Shown here in pieces: positions 42,120-54,962 of a stretch of DNA of 64,000 nt. The position numbers and the translations under genes were made by a program. Each line of letters starts with the position of its first letter. Positions within the stretch are counted from its first letter, which is position 1. A model generated the notes under the pieces. The model saw nothing but the letters and a program-made list of their open reading frames with translations. It did no database searches and was not told the DNA's origin. The stretch is from Porphyra umbilicalis (Eukaryota > Rhodophyta > Bangiophyceae > Bangiales > Bangiaceae): positions 1 to 64,000 of the forward strand of contig KV919027.1 of assembly GCA_002049455.2 (NCBI GenBank), given 5' to 3'.

Positions 42120-43573
42120 AGCCGTGCCCCATCCCGTACTTCTCTCAGACGAACGCGTGGAAGGACGGTGACATGTTCAAGTCCTGCTCTGAGACTCTCT
42201 TTCTCATCGCGGTTCGGGCCCCCACGACGTCACCAGTCGCCCTGGTGTCGAACAATTGCGAGGCACACCGCGACCGCGAAAGCGATCAAGTCAAGTTCTT
42301 CGCGCTTCCTTCGAACTGTACGTCCTTCTACCAACTATCGGACCGGGGGAACTTAGCGTGTCTGAAAAGACGCTAGAAGCGGCAGCTGCTGGACCTAGTC
42401 GTGGGTGTATTTGAAGCAACCTTGAGCCATTGCGGGCCAGTTGGAGTCGCTGGTGCAGGTGGTGCCGCTGGTGCCGCTGGTGCCGCCGCTGCTGCGGGCG
42501 GGCGCGAATGGGCGGGGGACGTTGGCGGAGCGTCGGCCGCGTTGCACACTGCTGGCAGCACATGAGAAGGTGCAATCGTTGGCAGCACGGGGAGGACGCC
42601 ACGTGCAGCGGGGCCTGCCAGCGCCCAATTGGTGCGCCGGTGGCGTGTGCGGGACGGTTCGTGCTCAGATCTTGACGACCGACCACCTGAGCCCTCAAGC
42701 GCAGCCGCCACAGCGCCGGTTTGCGCGGATCGTCGAGCGACACGGCGAGCTGTGCGGCGAGCGACGCGCAGCGCGAAGGGGCGCGCGGCGCGAATCGTGG
42801 TGCGGCGGGTAGCACGCAGCTCCGCACAGCGCGCAGCGCGAATTCAGGTGCAGCGGGCGGCTCGGAACGCCCGAGATTCGGCTCACGGCCTAGGGGGGGG
42901 CGGCGCTTCATCGGCAGCCGCAGTCTCGAAAGAAGGAAGCAGTCCGTCTGCGGCCGTGGGCGGCCTGGTCATTTGGGTGTTTTTGTCAGTCTGGCCCCCG
43001 TCCCCAAATTTGCGGCCGGATCAACGTCTCCGAGCACGCGTGCGCGTTCCGCGGGCCGACATCCGAGGTGTTCGGCAAGGTGCTAGATCTTTCTTCGAGG
43101 ACGCGTCCGAGATTGTAATGGAGGAGTGGGAGGCGGTCGAGCCTTCCACAATCGCACACTGCTGCGTCCAGTCTACAATGGTACCTGACGCGCATGCCAC
43201 CGAGGTCACCTTCTTGCATGAAGAGTATCGTGTGTCCTCTCATGAGCTCGGAGATGATGTCAATGCCGTCGTGTCACTGTTGGGCGACTGTCAGTTTGGA
43301 CAGGAGGCATTTATCGACACCCCGACAACTGTGAGGGGATGAATGTGCCAGAATGGCTTTCGATGAAGGACTATGAATGTGTGCTTGCCGCTACGGTGGA
43401 CGAGATCGAGTTTGTCGACAGAGCGGGGTGTAACGACAAGGAGGGTGAGGGGACCGGGGCTGAGGATAGCGAGGACTCGGCAGATAGTGACGCCTCGAGC
43501 CTCTTCAGTCGCCTCGTACGAATGTGAGAAGAGTGGGGACATGGAGGACCCGTCGGACCTCGAAGAAGAATGA
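42120..43573 (+). pseudogene. Tigger/jerky-type pogo transposase relic split by a GC-rich insert
   Basis: The plus strand reads NNCEAHRDRESDQVKFFALP, then SNCTSFYQLSDRGNLACLKR: the second and third DDE positions of pogo/Tigger proteins (compare DNCxAH and QPLDQGVIxxLKRRYRR). A TAG at 42374 stands where Tyr is expected, followed in frame by KRQLLDLVVGVFE. About 600 bp of GC-rich sequence intervenes. The same frame then gives the usual tail ASEIVMEEWEAVEPSTIAHC, and after a shift MNVPEWLSMKDYECVLAATV and an acidic end. The N-terminal half, including the HTH domains, was not found. Confidence 0.7.
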
Positions 43574-46500
43574 TGCTGCTTTTTCTGCCGTCATGCTTGT
43601 TCCCCAGATCCAGAATGACTGGCAGGCATGGGGCCTATTGGGCAAGCTCGGACACCTTTCATCAATACTGTAGACACGTTATGATAGACCGACATTGGTA
43701 GCTTTGCTCCGAGGCCAGCGTTAGTGCTTGACGGTTCCCGGCGCTCATTGCGCGTTCGCACAGAGGTGCCTGTGAGACAGAAGAGACGTCTGGTAGTCAC
43801 TAGAATACGTTGGTAGGATCAGAGAATGCTTAAACAGCCAGTCAGACTCGTCGGGAGGGACACGTTGCCTCTACTAATACGCAGAGCAGCTGGCTGGACG
43901 TGGCTGCGGTGACTCCACCGTCGTTCGCACCGCGCCCACCGCGCCTCGCTCTCCGCAGCACTCCCTCCGCCCCGCTGCCCCCCACCACCCTCAATCTGCA
44001 CCCGCCAGTTCTGCAATCGCATACGACCCCTCCTCACTCTCTATTGCACTCTGTTTCCTGCAATCCTCCATTCTCCGAGCCGCCGCTCTAATCCACCTGC
44101 CAGACTCGTTCTCGCGGTCGCCTGCCCCACTCACGGCCCAGGACACTTTCTGCGTGCTCCTGTTAGACGTAGCATTTTAAATGATCAGTGACCAGTGTAC
44201 ACAAAAAGTCTCAGGACTTGGGTAGTGCCTTGCATAGAAGTCATACGATTGGTCTCTCATTGGTTACACATTTTTGAATTGAGCGACCGAGGGCTGGAGG
44301 GTGTCTCTTGCCGGTCCCGCGCCGACAGACCAACGCCGACAAGCGTACCACCTCCTACCGCCAGCGTCCGCAGAGCTGTGTGGCTCACCAAGATGCCGGA
44401 CCCGGCTTCCCGACCCTGCCGTCCACCTCGCCCGTCTACAACCTCTGCGTCGCACGACTATGATGGTGAATCCTGGTGATTCTCTGGTTTGAAGAGCATT
44501 GGGTGTGGGGCTTGGCGGATGGCAAGAGGAGTAACGCCTGGGATCTGATGCAATCGTCGTTAACCCCAATTATTCTTCGGGTTTGTCATCCATTTTCTTG
44601 TTGCCTGTGCCTGACTGGCGCACTACCATCTACCATGCCCTTAGATTTTGTCTTCGTCTCATGTTCAGGGCTTCTACAGGCGTGGCTGCCGCCGTAAGAG
44701 CGGCGAAGGCGATAAGATGCGCCGCGGAGGACCGGTCCGCGGCAGAACGGAGCGGCGTTCGGTGATCCCGCAATCGGCGCCTCGACCACGCCCCTGCATC
44801 CCCACCCGGCGCGTCCTGGCGTGCGGCACCCGGTGCCGCTGCCCCTCACTGTCCCCTGCCTCCTTCTGCCCCCCCTGTTGCCTCATCGGGAGCCAAAAGG
44901 GCTGCAAATGCACCGCGCTCTGCGCCAGGGCCTGGTGCTGCGGAGTCGGCCACACGGCGAGCAGCGGCAGGTGCTCGCATTGGCCGGTAGCGCGGGTGAA
45001 GGACACGCCGTGACAACCGACGGCGGCGCTGACGGAGAGGGTGGCGACAGTGTCAAACGGGGGGAGAGGGACGGCGGCGAGGGGGGGGTAGAGGACGGCG
45101 GTGAAGCGGGGGGGAGGGGGCAGCGATGGGAGCGGGGGCGGGGGCTCCGACGCCGAGGCTGCGATTCAGCTGCGCTTTTTGGCGCAGCTGCCGTAGGCAG
45201 CAGCAGATGTAAACTAGCCGAAAAAGAAATGAACGAGCGATATGACAAATAACGGAGACCACGTTGCTGCTATTCTTACGCTGGCTTTCCTCGTGATCGG
45301 CAATGTTAGCCAGTGAAAGTTTTCAATGTGGAACGACACAGGCCATCGATGCGGCTTATGCCTTGGCTCCAGAACGATCGTGAGCTATCCAAAGTCCAAT
45401 ACATCCTTGCACGAATAAGTGGGAATGATAACACAGGATGTGGTGCCAGCTAAACTTTGTGGTTGAGAAGAGCACCCGGAGCGCTATTGAGGGGCTTTTT
45501 TCAGGCGTTATTGGGGCGCTGTTAGGGTGCTGTTAATGCCTCGCGCCCCTCGACGCCGAAGCGCGGATAGGGCGCGCATGAGGCGCGGATAACTCTACTG
45601 TTTCCAGTTCGTAATTGTCCTGTGCCCGCACGCAGCTTCGGGTGATAGAGCAGCGGGTAAAACGCGTTGTCAATGGGTCTCAGCCTCTGAACAGGATCTG
45701 ACGGGGGATGAGGGTGCCCTCTGCTATCGTTGCGTCCCGCAGCGCAAGGTCGTGGGGCTGGGTGACGTCTTCGACGTGCTCTGGTGCCTTGCGGCAGCAG
45801 AACGCATGTACGGTGGAGTGTGATGTTGAAGTCGAGGTAGTGGCTGGGCTGGATTATGAAGGAACCAAAGACTGACGGGGACTCGGCAGTAGCGACCCCA
45901 GCCTGCCATCACTTAAAAGAGAATTGGATCAACTTGCGGCTGCAACAGCAGAAGAATCACGGGACCACAGGGTGCTACCTGAAAGAAACAGTACTAATGG
46001 GTGTTATTTGGGGCGTGTACTGGGCGTCGCTAGCCTTCAGGAGGGCGCAGTTAGGACGCAATTAGAGCGTGGTTACTCCCAACGCCCCTCACATAAGGGC
46101 ACTACAGTCATTCATCGGTTACATCCGTTCAGGATATATCCACAGTGGCAATTTCCGGGCCGATAGACGCACAACAGGGGCCAAGAGAACAGGGAATGGG
46201 GACCGCGAACACATTTATGTCCGAATCGTCAAATTTGTTTTCAGGTGGGATCAACTTTCAAAAATCCGAGCTCTTCCCGGAGAAATGGAACGCAATGAAG
46301 CCCGCTCAGATTGCCCGCTGGTCTGCCCGAGGGCGGATTGCCTCCCCAACAGGGCCGACGTTGTGCTCGGCATCCAGCCTGGTGACGTTCAGCATGTTGC
46401 TGACCATGACAAGTTGGGTGTGCCTTCTCTAGTGACCATGACTGCCAACACGACGCTGCAGCCCAAGTTCCACAGCGCAAGCGGTCCAGACCTTCCGCAG

Positions 46501-48735
46501 GTCATGCGTCGCCGGGTGTGGTTGAGACCGATGTTAACGCCATCCATGAGACGGTTAACGTGGTCGTGGCTGGGGCGGACCATGAAGAGTGATGGGGCAT
46601 GGTGGGTTGGTACAAGGCAAACTCTTGCGTGATCAGGTTCTGCCAAGGCAAGAAAAAATGGATTTCATGTCGTCCTAGACTCCCGTATAGCCTGACGCTC
46701 ATACTTCTCTCTCTTCATAGTTGTATTGGAATGAGCTCACGACGGCCGATCGCCATTCCAGACAGAAGAACCTAAGTACTGTCCTGGACTGTAAAGCAAA
46801 GGCTATGGATATAACCGAATAATGACTGTACTGCAAACCCTAAAGGCATATTCCATGTATTTAGACGCGCGGGGAAGGGGTTTTCCCTGCTGTTCTTGAC
46901 TTTTTTTAATCATAAAGCGTAAAGAAAACTGGTCTCCGTGGCATGGATATTCAAGGAAATACAAGTAGGCTCTCAAAGGATGTTAAAGCGCTGAGACACA
47001 TGTCAGTGTTTCTCTATTCCTTCAGAATTGCGCCGCTTTCTTCGTCTCTGGCGATCCGGAACTGGCTCTGACCACATTCTTATGGAAGAGACGTATTGAT
47101 CCAATCTGGTATCCCAAGGAAAAGCACTTTCGTTCGCGGGATAAGAGCATCACTTGCCCCCCACCAACCCCGCCCACGTTGACCAACGGCCAAAACCGTC
47201 ATCCAGACTTACCCGCACCACCGATGACACGCATTTAGTTGCCTAGCCACGTCGAGTACGGCGTACAGCGTCATCAGCGGGCTACTTAATCCACAAAAAG
47301 GCGTTAAAGACGACGGCTGGATGTAAGGAGCGGCGTCTATCTCTCAATCGTACTGTCGAAGCCGCCTGAAACTGTGCCATAAAAACGCTGATAAAGTAGG
47401 CTCTAGGATGCGTCCGGGCGGAGCACAGAATGCTCGTTCCATTGCCGAGTTCTGTGCGCGCCAATATAAGACGCGCTCATGTACCTTCAAGCGTGGAATC
47501 GACCTTTATCGCATTGCCAACAATCCGAGGCTGTTTCGCTAGTGCACCTCGCGGACAGCACGTTGTGCCAAATCTCCCAACTAGCACCGATAGCATAGCC
47601 GACGCCACTGCTAGAATGAAGAAAGCTGTTTCAACAGTTCCTCGGTACGCATGAAAGTTGTGGATGGCAAAAAACTTATGACCGGATACATGCTGCTTCA
47701 AATAGCATTTGGCTGTGGCAAAATCTATTTTGAGCAGGAATAGAAGAGTTATATCCGCGGGATATCCTCCGGGACCCATCTGACTACTCTAGCGCTTACA
47801 AATCGCACTGAATGATACGCGCCTCGTAATTCGTTGATTCTCGTCGTTTTCCACCTTCAAGTATAAAATTGTTCTGAAACCTTGCCCGTTTCAGGGAATG
47901 ATTTCGTTGGCACAGTGAATACGTGCACTCGTCCTCCTGTTCCAGCGCCTGCTTCGTGTCAAAAATCGTCGGGAGAGATGCATGCGTGCATTTGGCCATA
48001 CCGCCTGGCCCCCTGGAGCTGGTGTTTTCATGGGAGCGTGTTGGTCGTTGCTAAGGTGTATCCCTTTACCGATTATTCTCACGTCTTTGGATCGTCGGAC
48101 ATGTTGTCGTCAAAAGACGGGACGTGAGAGTGATGCTACGGCGGCAGTGTTTACCAGGTATGCTCGGGCGGCCCATCCTTCTCGGTCAGGCGTTCATGAC
48201 TGTCCATGGTGTGTAGGGCGTGGGGTTCCGATCGATCAAGTCAGGCCGACATCAGTATACTTCTTGAAGATCTCTTTTGCCAGATTCTCACAAATCCGTG
48301 ACGTACTCAAAGCCTCTTCACCAATGGATCCAAAATCCGAAGCCAACAGGTCACCTGTGTGAAACGTGTTGCCCTATCGTTGGCTCTTCAACTGCAGAGC
48401 CAAAACTTAGCCCGCCACCTCTCAAACGCGAGCCTCCCAAGTCTGTCGAGGGCGTCGGCGCCGTTTTGTGGCCAATGCGCCCTCAAAATGTCCTGACGTG
48501 AACGCCCTTATCCCTAGATCGCGTGTGACCGATCACATGGGGCGTGGTTTCTCTTTGACAGAGGCAGGAATCCAATGATGATCGTGCCCAAATGACAAGA
48601 GAAGGGCGGTCAGAACGTGTTGAATGTCTCAATTAATTCGACTCGTTCTGGAACTATTCGCACACAGATTAGGCACTTCGGGTTTGGAGCTCGCATGAGG
48701 CAATTAAGCCGTCCGCGTCGGTTTACTTCACACCA
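43574..48735. other. Mostly unassignable transposon-rich spacer
   Basis: Contains a Cys-rich plus-strand frame at 44648-45013 (CRCPSLSPASFCPPCCLIG, then GCKCTALCARAWCCG) and, in another frame, a C-terminal-looking piece GGSDAEAAIQLRFLAQLP ending at 45196. At 45480-45560 and 46015-46080 there are short runs of GCGCTGTTAG-like motifs. 46.8-48.6 kb is AT-rich with no coding signal. I call no gene. Confidence 0.3.
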
Positions 48736-50454
48736 ATGTCTTCCCGTACCTTCCAGCCCCGCGTTCGAGCACAACTCTTCGTCTGTCTGCTTCACGTTCC
48801 GATGTTGGACGCACACGATGCAGGCAACATACTGGCCATTGCCACGGCGTTCACCAATGTCGAATACGACGACGTCGATGCCGCCGTACTTGGAGCTCAG
48901 TACCACATTGACTTGCTCGCGCATGCGAGTGATGTCTTGGAGAGCAACCCGCGTCCGGGGTCTTTTCCGGGCAAGTCCCTCAAAAAGAAGCGTGATTTTC
49001 ATTTGAGAAAGGCAGCTCACCTGCGAGACTATTTTGGTCTGGGTGGCCAACCACCCATTCATGATGAGACTGAATTTGAGCGCCGGTTCCGCCTACCTTG
49101 TATGGCTCTCGACAGCTTGTATCGCGCCATGACATGTGAACCGTACTTTCAGCAGCGGGTCAACGCCACAGGGCAGCCCCAGTCGTCCGCATTGGCGAAG
49201 TCATCGGCTGCTCTGAAGGTACTGGCCTACGGTGAGGCTTCTGCCCGCCCAGATGAGTACGTCCGTTCGTCTCATTGAAGCACTAATCAGACTGTCCGGC
49301 ACTTCGCTCGCTTTCCAGTTGACAAAATCCAGCCTGCGTACCTTAGCAAGCCCACACGAGCAGATTTGGACCGTTTTATGAAGGAGTACGATGAGGCAGG
49401 CTTCCCGGGGTGCATGGGGTGCGTCGACTGCTCGCACTGGCAATGGGATAACTGCCCATTCGCGCAGCATGGACAATACCAGGGTGTGTCTAGGAAACAA
49501 ACTATTGTGATGGAGACGGTGGCGGACAAGGATCTCTAGTTTCGTATGTTCTCTGTGGCTTTGCCAGCGCTAAGAACGACATACACGTCATAGCTTCTTC
49601 TCCCCATTTTCTGTCGATGATTGCAAGTACCTTTTCTTCCCCTATTCTCTACACATTGAATGGAGTCGAGCGGACCTTGCCTCACTCACTTTGTGACGGG
49701 ATCCATCCCGAGTATTCGGTTCTTATGGGTACATCAAAGGGACACGGCGACAAGGAGAAGTCTTTGCCTTTTGGAAAGAGGGGAGGCGCAAGGACGCCGA
49801 GCGCATGTACGCCGTCTATTTCCAGGAGTGGCAAATTATGGCGAGCCCGTCGCGCTCTCGGCACGTCGAGACGACGATCGACATCGCCACGTGCTGCGCC
49901 ATTCTACATAATACAGTTCTTGCTCACTGCCGAAAAGAGAAGCACCTTCCCTCGCCGTGTATGATCGAAGACCCCTCCACACTCGCGTTTGTGCTGAGCT
50001 TTCCACTGTCTTTCTCCATAACGGTGCCGAGTCAGATGCTGACATTTCTTTCGACGTCTGTTTCTGCACAATACCGCGACCGCCTTTTTGCTTTCCCTTC
50101 GCAATCGTGTCTCGTGCAGTGAGACGCCCTGAGCTATTCCCTCCAGGATCAACTGCCAACACCGGTGGGCTGGGTCCTGGAACCGGCTGGGGTGGCGGCG
50201 CAGCAAATGGCGGAGGCCACGACGAGGATGAAACCGGCAACCCCGGACACGCAGGTGTCGCCGGTGCTGCTGTCGGCGGTGCCGATGGGAATGCCGGCGG
50301 CGCTGCACCGGCTAGAACCGACGCCGAAGATCTACGGGAGGCCCACGTGCTATGTGTGCAGTCTGAACATAGCCAGGTGACCAGCCAAGCCGAGCACGAT
50401 AAGCTCAAGACAGACTTCATCGAAAATATATGGTCAAAGCGGTCAGACGCCTAG
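48736..50454 (+). pseudogene. PIF/Harbinger transposase, degenerate copy 1
   Basis: Opens MSSRTFQPRVRAQLFVCLLH. HLRDYFGLGGQPPIHDETEF and ALKVLAYGEASARPDEYVRS are the N-terminal Harbinger region. A TGA at 49276 follows. In frame come RHFARFPVDKIQPAYLSKPT and GFPGCMGCVDCSHWQWDNCP (first catalytic Asp in GCVDCSHWQW), then a TAG near 49540. After shifts: SLCDGIHPEYSVL and FQEWQIMASPSRSRHVETTI with CCAILHN, the conserved end of the catalytic domain. A Gly/Ala-rich linker and an EHDKLKTDFIENIWSKR tail end at 50454. No terminal repeats were found. Confidence 0.85.
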
Positions 50455-50559
50455 CCAAAGCCAGCAGAGGACTGGGCGGAGGCTCTAGAATCATAAAAAA
50501 GACTCAACGACAAACCATGTGAACCACTTGACAGTAAATGCGCAGTTGCAGAGAGAAAA

Positions 50560-51130
50560 ACTTTGCAATACACCACGGAGTCGTTCATCCTGCAGCGCAA
50601 ATCATCGCAGCCCCCGCGCGCCGCCACCACCCCCCCAAGCCGCGCGCTGCCACTTCGCGGTTTTCGCGCGGCGGCCTCTTGCCGCCGTCGCGGCCATCGC
50701 CGATACAACCGCCACGCGCAGCACCGCCGCTCCCGAGCGCCACCACCGACACCCCGCGGCGCGTCACCGCTTGGCTTTATGCGCGCAATGGTGGCGGCGG
50801 CGTCGTCGCCGCGGGCCAACAACGGCGCCGCCGCCGTCCACCAATCTCAGAAAGGGCGAGGGGGGAACAGCCAACGTCTACGGCTGCAGCGCTGCCCCCG
50901 CCTCCCTGCGGCGGGTGCAGCAGGCAAACCCACCGCGGCCGCCGCAGCCGCCACGTGCCGCCGTGGCCTGCGTCGCTGCCACCACCGCCACGCGCAGCAC
51001 CGCCGTCCCCGAGCGCCGCCTCTACCCCCCCCGCCACGCGCCGCGGCTTGGCGTGGTGTGCGCGGTGTCGGCGGCGGTGGCGGCACCGCGCGCTAAAAGC
51101 GGCACCGCTGCCGACCGCCAATCATGAAAA
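50560..51130. repeat. GC-rich island with a diverged two-copy tandem duplication
   Basis: GCCACGCGCAGCACCGCCG occurs near 50711 and again near 50988. Each is followed by similar CGAGCGCC, GCGGCGTCACCGCTTGG or GCGCCGCGGCTTGG, and GGTGGCGGCGGC blocks, and each ends near CCAATC then AGAAAGGG or ATGAAAAGGGG. The unit is about 277 bp. No coding function is evident. Confidence 0.5.
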
Positions 51131-51599
51131 GGGGGGGGGGGGGGCCGCCAGCGCCTATGGCGAAAGCACCGCCCCCCTCTCCCCGGCGACCCGGGCGGCC
51201 TTGCGCAATGTCGCGATCGATTGTGTGCGACGCGGGCGTTGACGCTGCTCTGCGAGGTGGCGTCGGCGTCGAAGCCGTTCACGCCGTGTCGCGTAGCCGC
51301 GGCCATGCTTGCGTCCTGCAACGGCGACTGAACCTTTGCGCGAGGCCGGAAGGGCGGTCCGGGGGAAGCCGCCAGCGGATTCTGGGAAGGAAGATACTGC
51401 CGATTGGCGTCGGCGGCCCTGTGGCCACCCACCCTGTGCCTAACACGACTCTCTTTCGCTTCTCCTTCACTCTCCCCGCTACAGTCACCTTGCCCTCCTC
51501 TCCCTTCCCTGCGCATCCCCCGGGCTCCACCGCGACCGCCACGCCCATCAGCACGCCCCCCGTGCCCTGCACTGCGCCCCCCGCGCACGCTTTCACGGA

Positions 51600-52124
51600 A
51601 AACCTGGGCGCAGTCCTCTCCGGATAAAGGCGCGTCGTTCTCAGATGGTCGCTGCAGGCCCAAGACGGCAAGGTGCGCTCCGACGTCGTTTCGATTGCGT
51701 TCGAAGTCACTGGCACGCGCGCCGACCCGCACGGCACGGCCAACAGCTTGGGCTGGCTCTACTGTCCAAGAAGCCAGACGTTCAGCCCGCGCCGTCGTGC
51801 GGCGCGCCAGCGCCTCAGCGTAGCGGTCTGCGAAGACCTGCAGTCTTGTAACTTGGGCGGCCTCGCGCTTTCGTGTCGTCGCGGCAATGTCCCCGGCGTA
51901 ACGGGCGCTCCTGTCCTCTGCGGCCATCTTGGCCGCGATTCAGGCCGCAGTCCGATCGAGGGTGTCTCGTGCAGCTTTGTGGCACGCATCGCCGCCGAGT
52001 TGAAGAACATAGAGCGCTCCGTGTGCCTCAGAGCTCTGGCCTTGCCAGCTGAAGTGTCAGTCGATTCTTTCACCCGCTTGTTCAGGGCGGTAGAAGAGGC
52101 CAATATCCCGGGGTGCTCCTTCAT
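51600..52124 (-). pseudogene. Helical, Ala/Arg-rich coding relic
   Basis: Minus strand from ATG 52124 (MKEHPGILASSTALNKRVKE) through LRHTERSMFFNSAAMRATKL, then one frame over KMAAEDRSARYAGDIAATTR and EAAQVTRLQVFADRYAEALA. Composition suggests a helical or coiled-coil protein broken by a shift near 51945. Its family is unknown. Its place between Harbinger pieces hints at a transposon accessory protein. Confidence 0.35.
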
Positions 52125-53534
52125 CCTCTTGGAACCTCTCGAAAGGGCGCCGAGCTGGCGCGCAGCCGTAGGCTACGCAGCGTCGCCCTCCTCCGATGCG
52201 CCTCCCTTCGCAACCGCTGCTGCGAATCCATCGCTTACTTTACGAGCAAGGTGCACGGCCGGTGTCCGGTCGACAAAAGCATTACCGGGCATCGAAATAT
52301 GCAGGGGGCGTGGGGAGGGAGCAGCGGAGAGTGGGAGCTGCTGAGAAAAGCGTGGATGATGGCGCAATAGTGACCAAGATGAAAAATGCCGGAACTCACA
52401 GCAAGAGCCGAGAATGCTAGCTTCGTAATCATGCTCTCGGATATTGTATCGTGCGACAGCCGTGTCAATGTCGTTCGCAGTCATCCCAGTGTGTGGGACC
52501 GAAATAATCCCCGTAAGGCATACAATCAACCGTATGCATGCAGGTGCAATGTGATCAAGCCAGCGGGTGCGCACAGCGGTAGTACTGCGGGCCTCTCAAT
52601 CACACGGATTGTCCCTGGTGTCCGGATAGCTTTCTCGTTGAGCCGACATTTTCAATACGGATGCCCTCAAAAAAAGCGAGCGACTGCAGGCCCGTCCCCA
52701 CGTCAACACTGTTAGACTTCGCGATCTACCCCTTAGTGATTCCCCAGCTTCTCTCTCTCCTTCCACCCAACACCCTTGGTCATTGCTTTGAAAATGTGTT
52801 CGGTGGGGCTGCCTCGAGGCCGATCCAGGTGCGTGCCGGTGCTTTTCTCGGGAAAGGGGACGGTCCTGACGACGACAGCCGGCAGCGCAGAATGCGACCA
52901 CGGCTAACGATGCCACAACGGTGGAGGGTGCGCGATTAGGCTGCCATCAATCGTCGTGAGAATTATTCGAGCTCCGAGCTTATAAGCCTCACTTGCACCC
53001 AAAATCTTGGGCGATTGACCACGGTCGCTCATAGCGCAAGTTTGCACGGCCGACGCTCCCGGTTCTGTCTGCAAGCCACGGGTCACGCAATCCATTGGCG
53101 TCTGTTAATTTGAAACGGAGCCACGGGTTTTCCAAACGCCTGGAGTTGCTTCGAAACAGGCCAGTTTGGAGTGGCGCGCCTCCAAAGCGGCCTGTTTAGA
53201 GTAGTGCTGCCGTCGAGGATCCACATTCAGAGCAATCGCGTGTGAGAGACACGAGTTCGATTAAACGACAAGAATGTGTGACGAGAGTCTGTTTTTGGAC
53301 CGTCAGACCATAATTTTGAATCGCATCCCAGCCACTACAGCCCGTTTGGCAAAAGAATGCCACGTTCAGGTGTTTGGGTGTTTGGATGTAATGGTGGAGA
53401 CGCTTTCACCCCGATTTCTGTTCTATCCATTTTTCATGATCTTTCGGAGTATGACACAGCTGGCAAGGAAATGGGTCGCGAGATCGTGTGGTCCGCGGCG
53501 GAGCGCCCGAAAATGTCCAAATCGTTACTACTGA

Positions 53535-54962
53535 TGGAGCGAGAACGCAGTTGTTGGGACGGATCAGCCCTCAAACCAATTTTGGGGCCAGTGGCGGGCG
53601 GTCTCTGTCAAGAACGCGCCTGTCGAGCCGGAGACTGGTCGTTGCGCTCACCGGACGGTCGACGCTGCCAAGAACGAATGGAGCCGCAACGTCTCAAAAA
53701 TCGTTAGAAAGCTGGCGAGGTGCGGCCAGCACGTGAAGAGCAGTCAGCCGACTGGCAACCTGCCCGATGACGAGGTTGTCAAGATGGAGGCGGCAATGAA
53801 CAACGGTATGGCCGTGTACAGTGCTGTGCTAAGTGAGGCGTTGACGAAGCTCTCCTCAAGTGACCGACCGAAGAAGGGGCCAACCTGCCCGTGAATTGAG
53901 CATTCCTAGGTGCTGCGCAAGAGTGATAAGTCCAGCGCCGCCACTGGTGCACTGGCGGCAGAAACTGCCGCCGGCGGGGATGGGACGGCTGTAGAGGCCA
54001 CGGGCGACAGCCCGAACCTGCGAAGGGGCTTTGCCGAGCGCCCGGTCGGGGTCAAGACCGCCAAGATCTATTTGGCCGACGCGCGGGCGGCCGAGATGAG
54101 CGCGGCCAGAACGGACGCCAACGTCGGGGTCGTGCTCAACCGCATTGCCGATGCGTCCGACGGTCGAGAAGACGAAGCTCGCTCGGCCAATAAGCTCGAT
54201 GCAGATCGGATTGCAATGAATGATTTCGCTGATCCGGCACATTTCGATTCACCAGAGGCAGCACAATTCCTCATGGTGCTGGGGAAGACGATGATGCTGA
54301 CGCAAGCGCGGGCAGCGTTGGCTCGTAGCCAAGCGCCAGGCAGCGTCGATGCTCCTGCTTCCGAGTCTACTGACACTCCCGCTCCCATCAGCGCTGGCGC
54401 GGCAATGGCGAATGGCCCAGTCGGCGTCGAGCAAGCGGTGGCTGGAGGAGCACCGAGCGGGGCCGGCGCCCCCGCCAATGGCGGTCGTGGCGACGACGGT
54501 GCAGGTGGGACGGTCGCCACCGAAGGCACTCAAGTGTCAGCGGTTCGTGAGACGCCCGTGTTGGGCGCGAACGACCTGGCGGACTGCAAAGGTGCACAAG
54601 CGGCCGGTGCCGCTGTCGGTGCCTCAGCTGCCGTTGCACCCGACGGTGCAGCCCGAGGCGTGCCTGAACGCGCGGCCGCCGCACATCCTCCGGTAGCCAG
54701 GATCGGCGGAGGAGGTCGTGGTGTGAAGTGGGTTGCTGGTGCTGCCGTCAGTGGATTGAAACCGGCAGGCAGTACGCGCCCTGCAGCTCTTCGCGCACCT
54801 TCAACATCGAGCCCGGCAATTGTAACCTGGACTTCCAAGCGCCGAGCTGGTGCAGCACGCGCAACTGCCGCAAAGAGGAGTCGCACTGTCCCTGAATCAG
54901 CCGACTTGAGTGCAACGTCCTCGGCAAATGATCCGAATTCGACGACTGCGCCGAAATGGTAG
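53535..54962 (+). pseudogene. PIF/Harbinger SANT/Myb-like accessory protein, degenerate
   Basis: Plus strand: WSENAVVGTDQPSNQFWGQW, then AKNEWSRNVSKIVRKLARCG and SSQPTGNLPDDEVVKMEAAM have the Trp spacing and SG-DD pattern of the trihelix/SANT DNA-binding ORF1 of Harbinger elements. Stops at 53892 (TGA) and 53907 (TAG) interrupt the frame, which then continues as LRRGFAERPVGVKTAK, matching the RPiGxKxAK motif of NAM-associated C-terminal domains. A helical region and a long Ala/Gly/Pro-rich tail end at 54962. Such proteins take the transposase to the nucleus and to element ends. No start codon is assigned; the 5' part before 53535 is unclear. Confidence 0.65.

Noticed and set aside
45630-45700. 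tRNA-like GGGTGATAGAGCAGCGGGTAA
   Set aside because: It resembles a D-arm only. No matching B-box or acceptor stem was found.
46069-46646. Overlapping ORFs on both strands suggesting a transposon protein
   Set aside because: No recognisable domain on either strand and no support for a strand choice.
53220-53275. A tRNA-like GAGTTCGATTA (B-box-like) sequence
   Set aside because: No A-box at proper spacing and no cloverleaf stems could be formed by eye.
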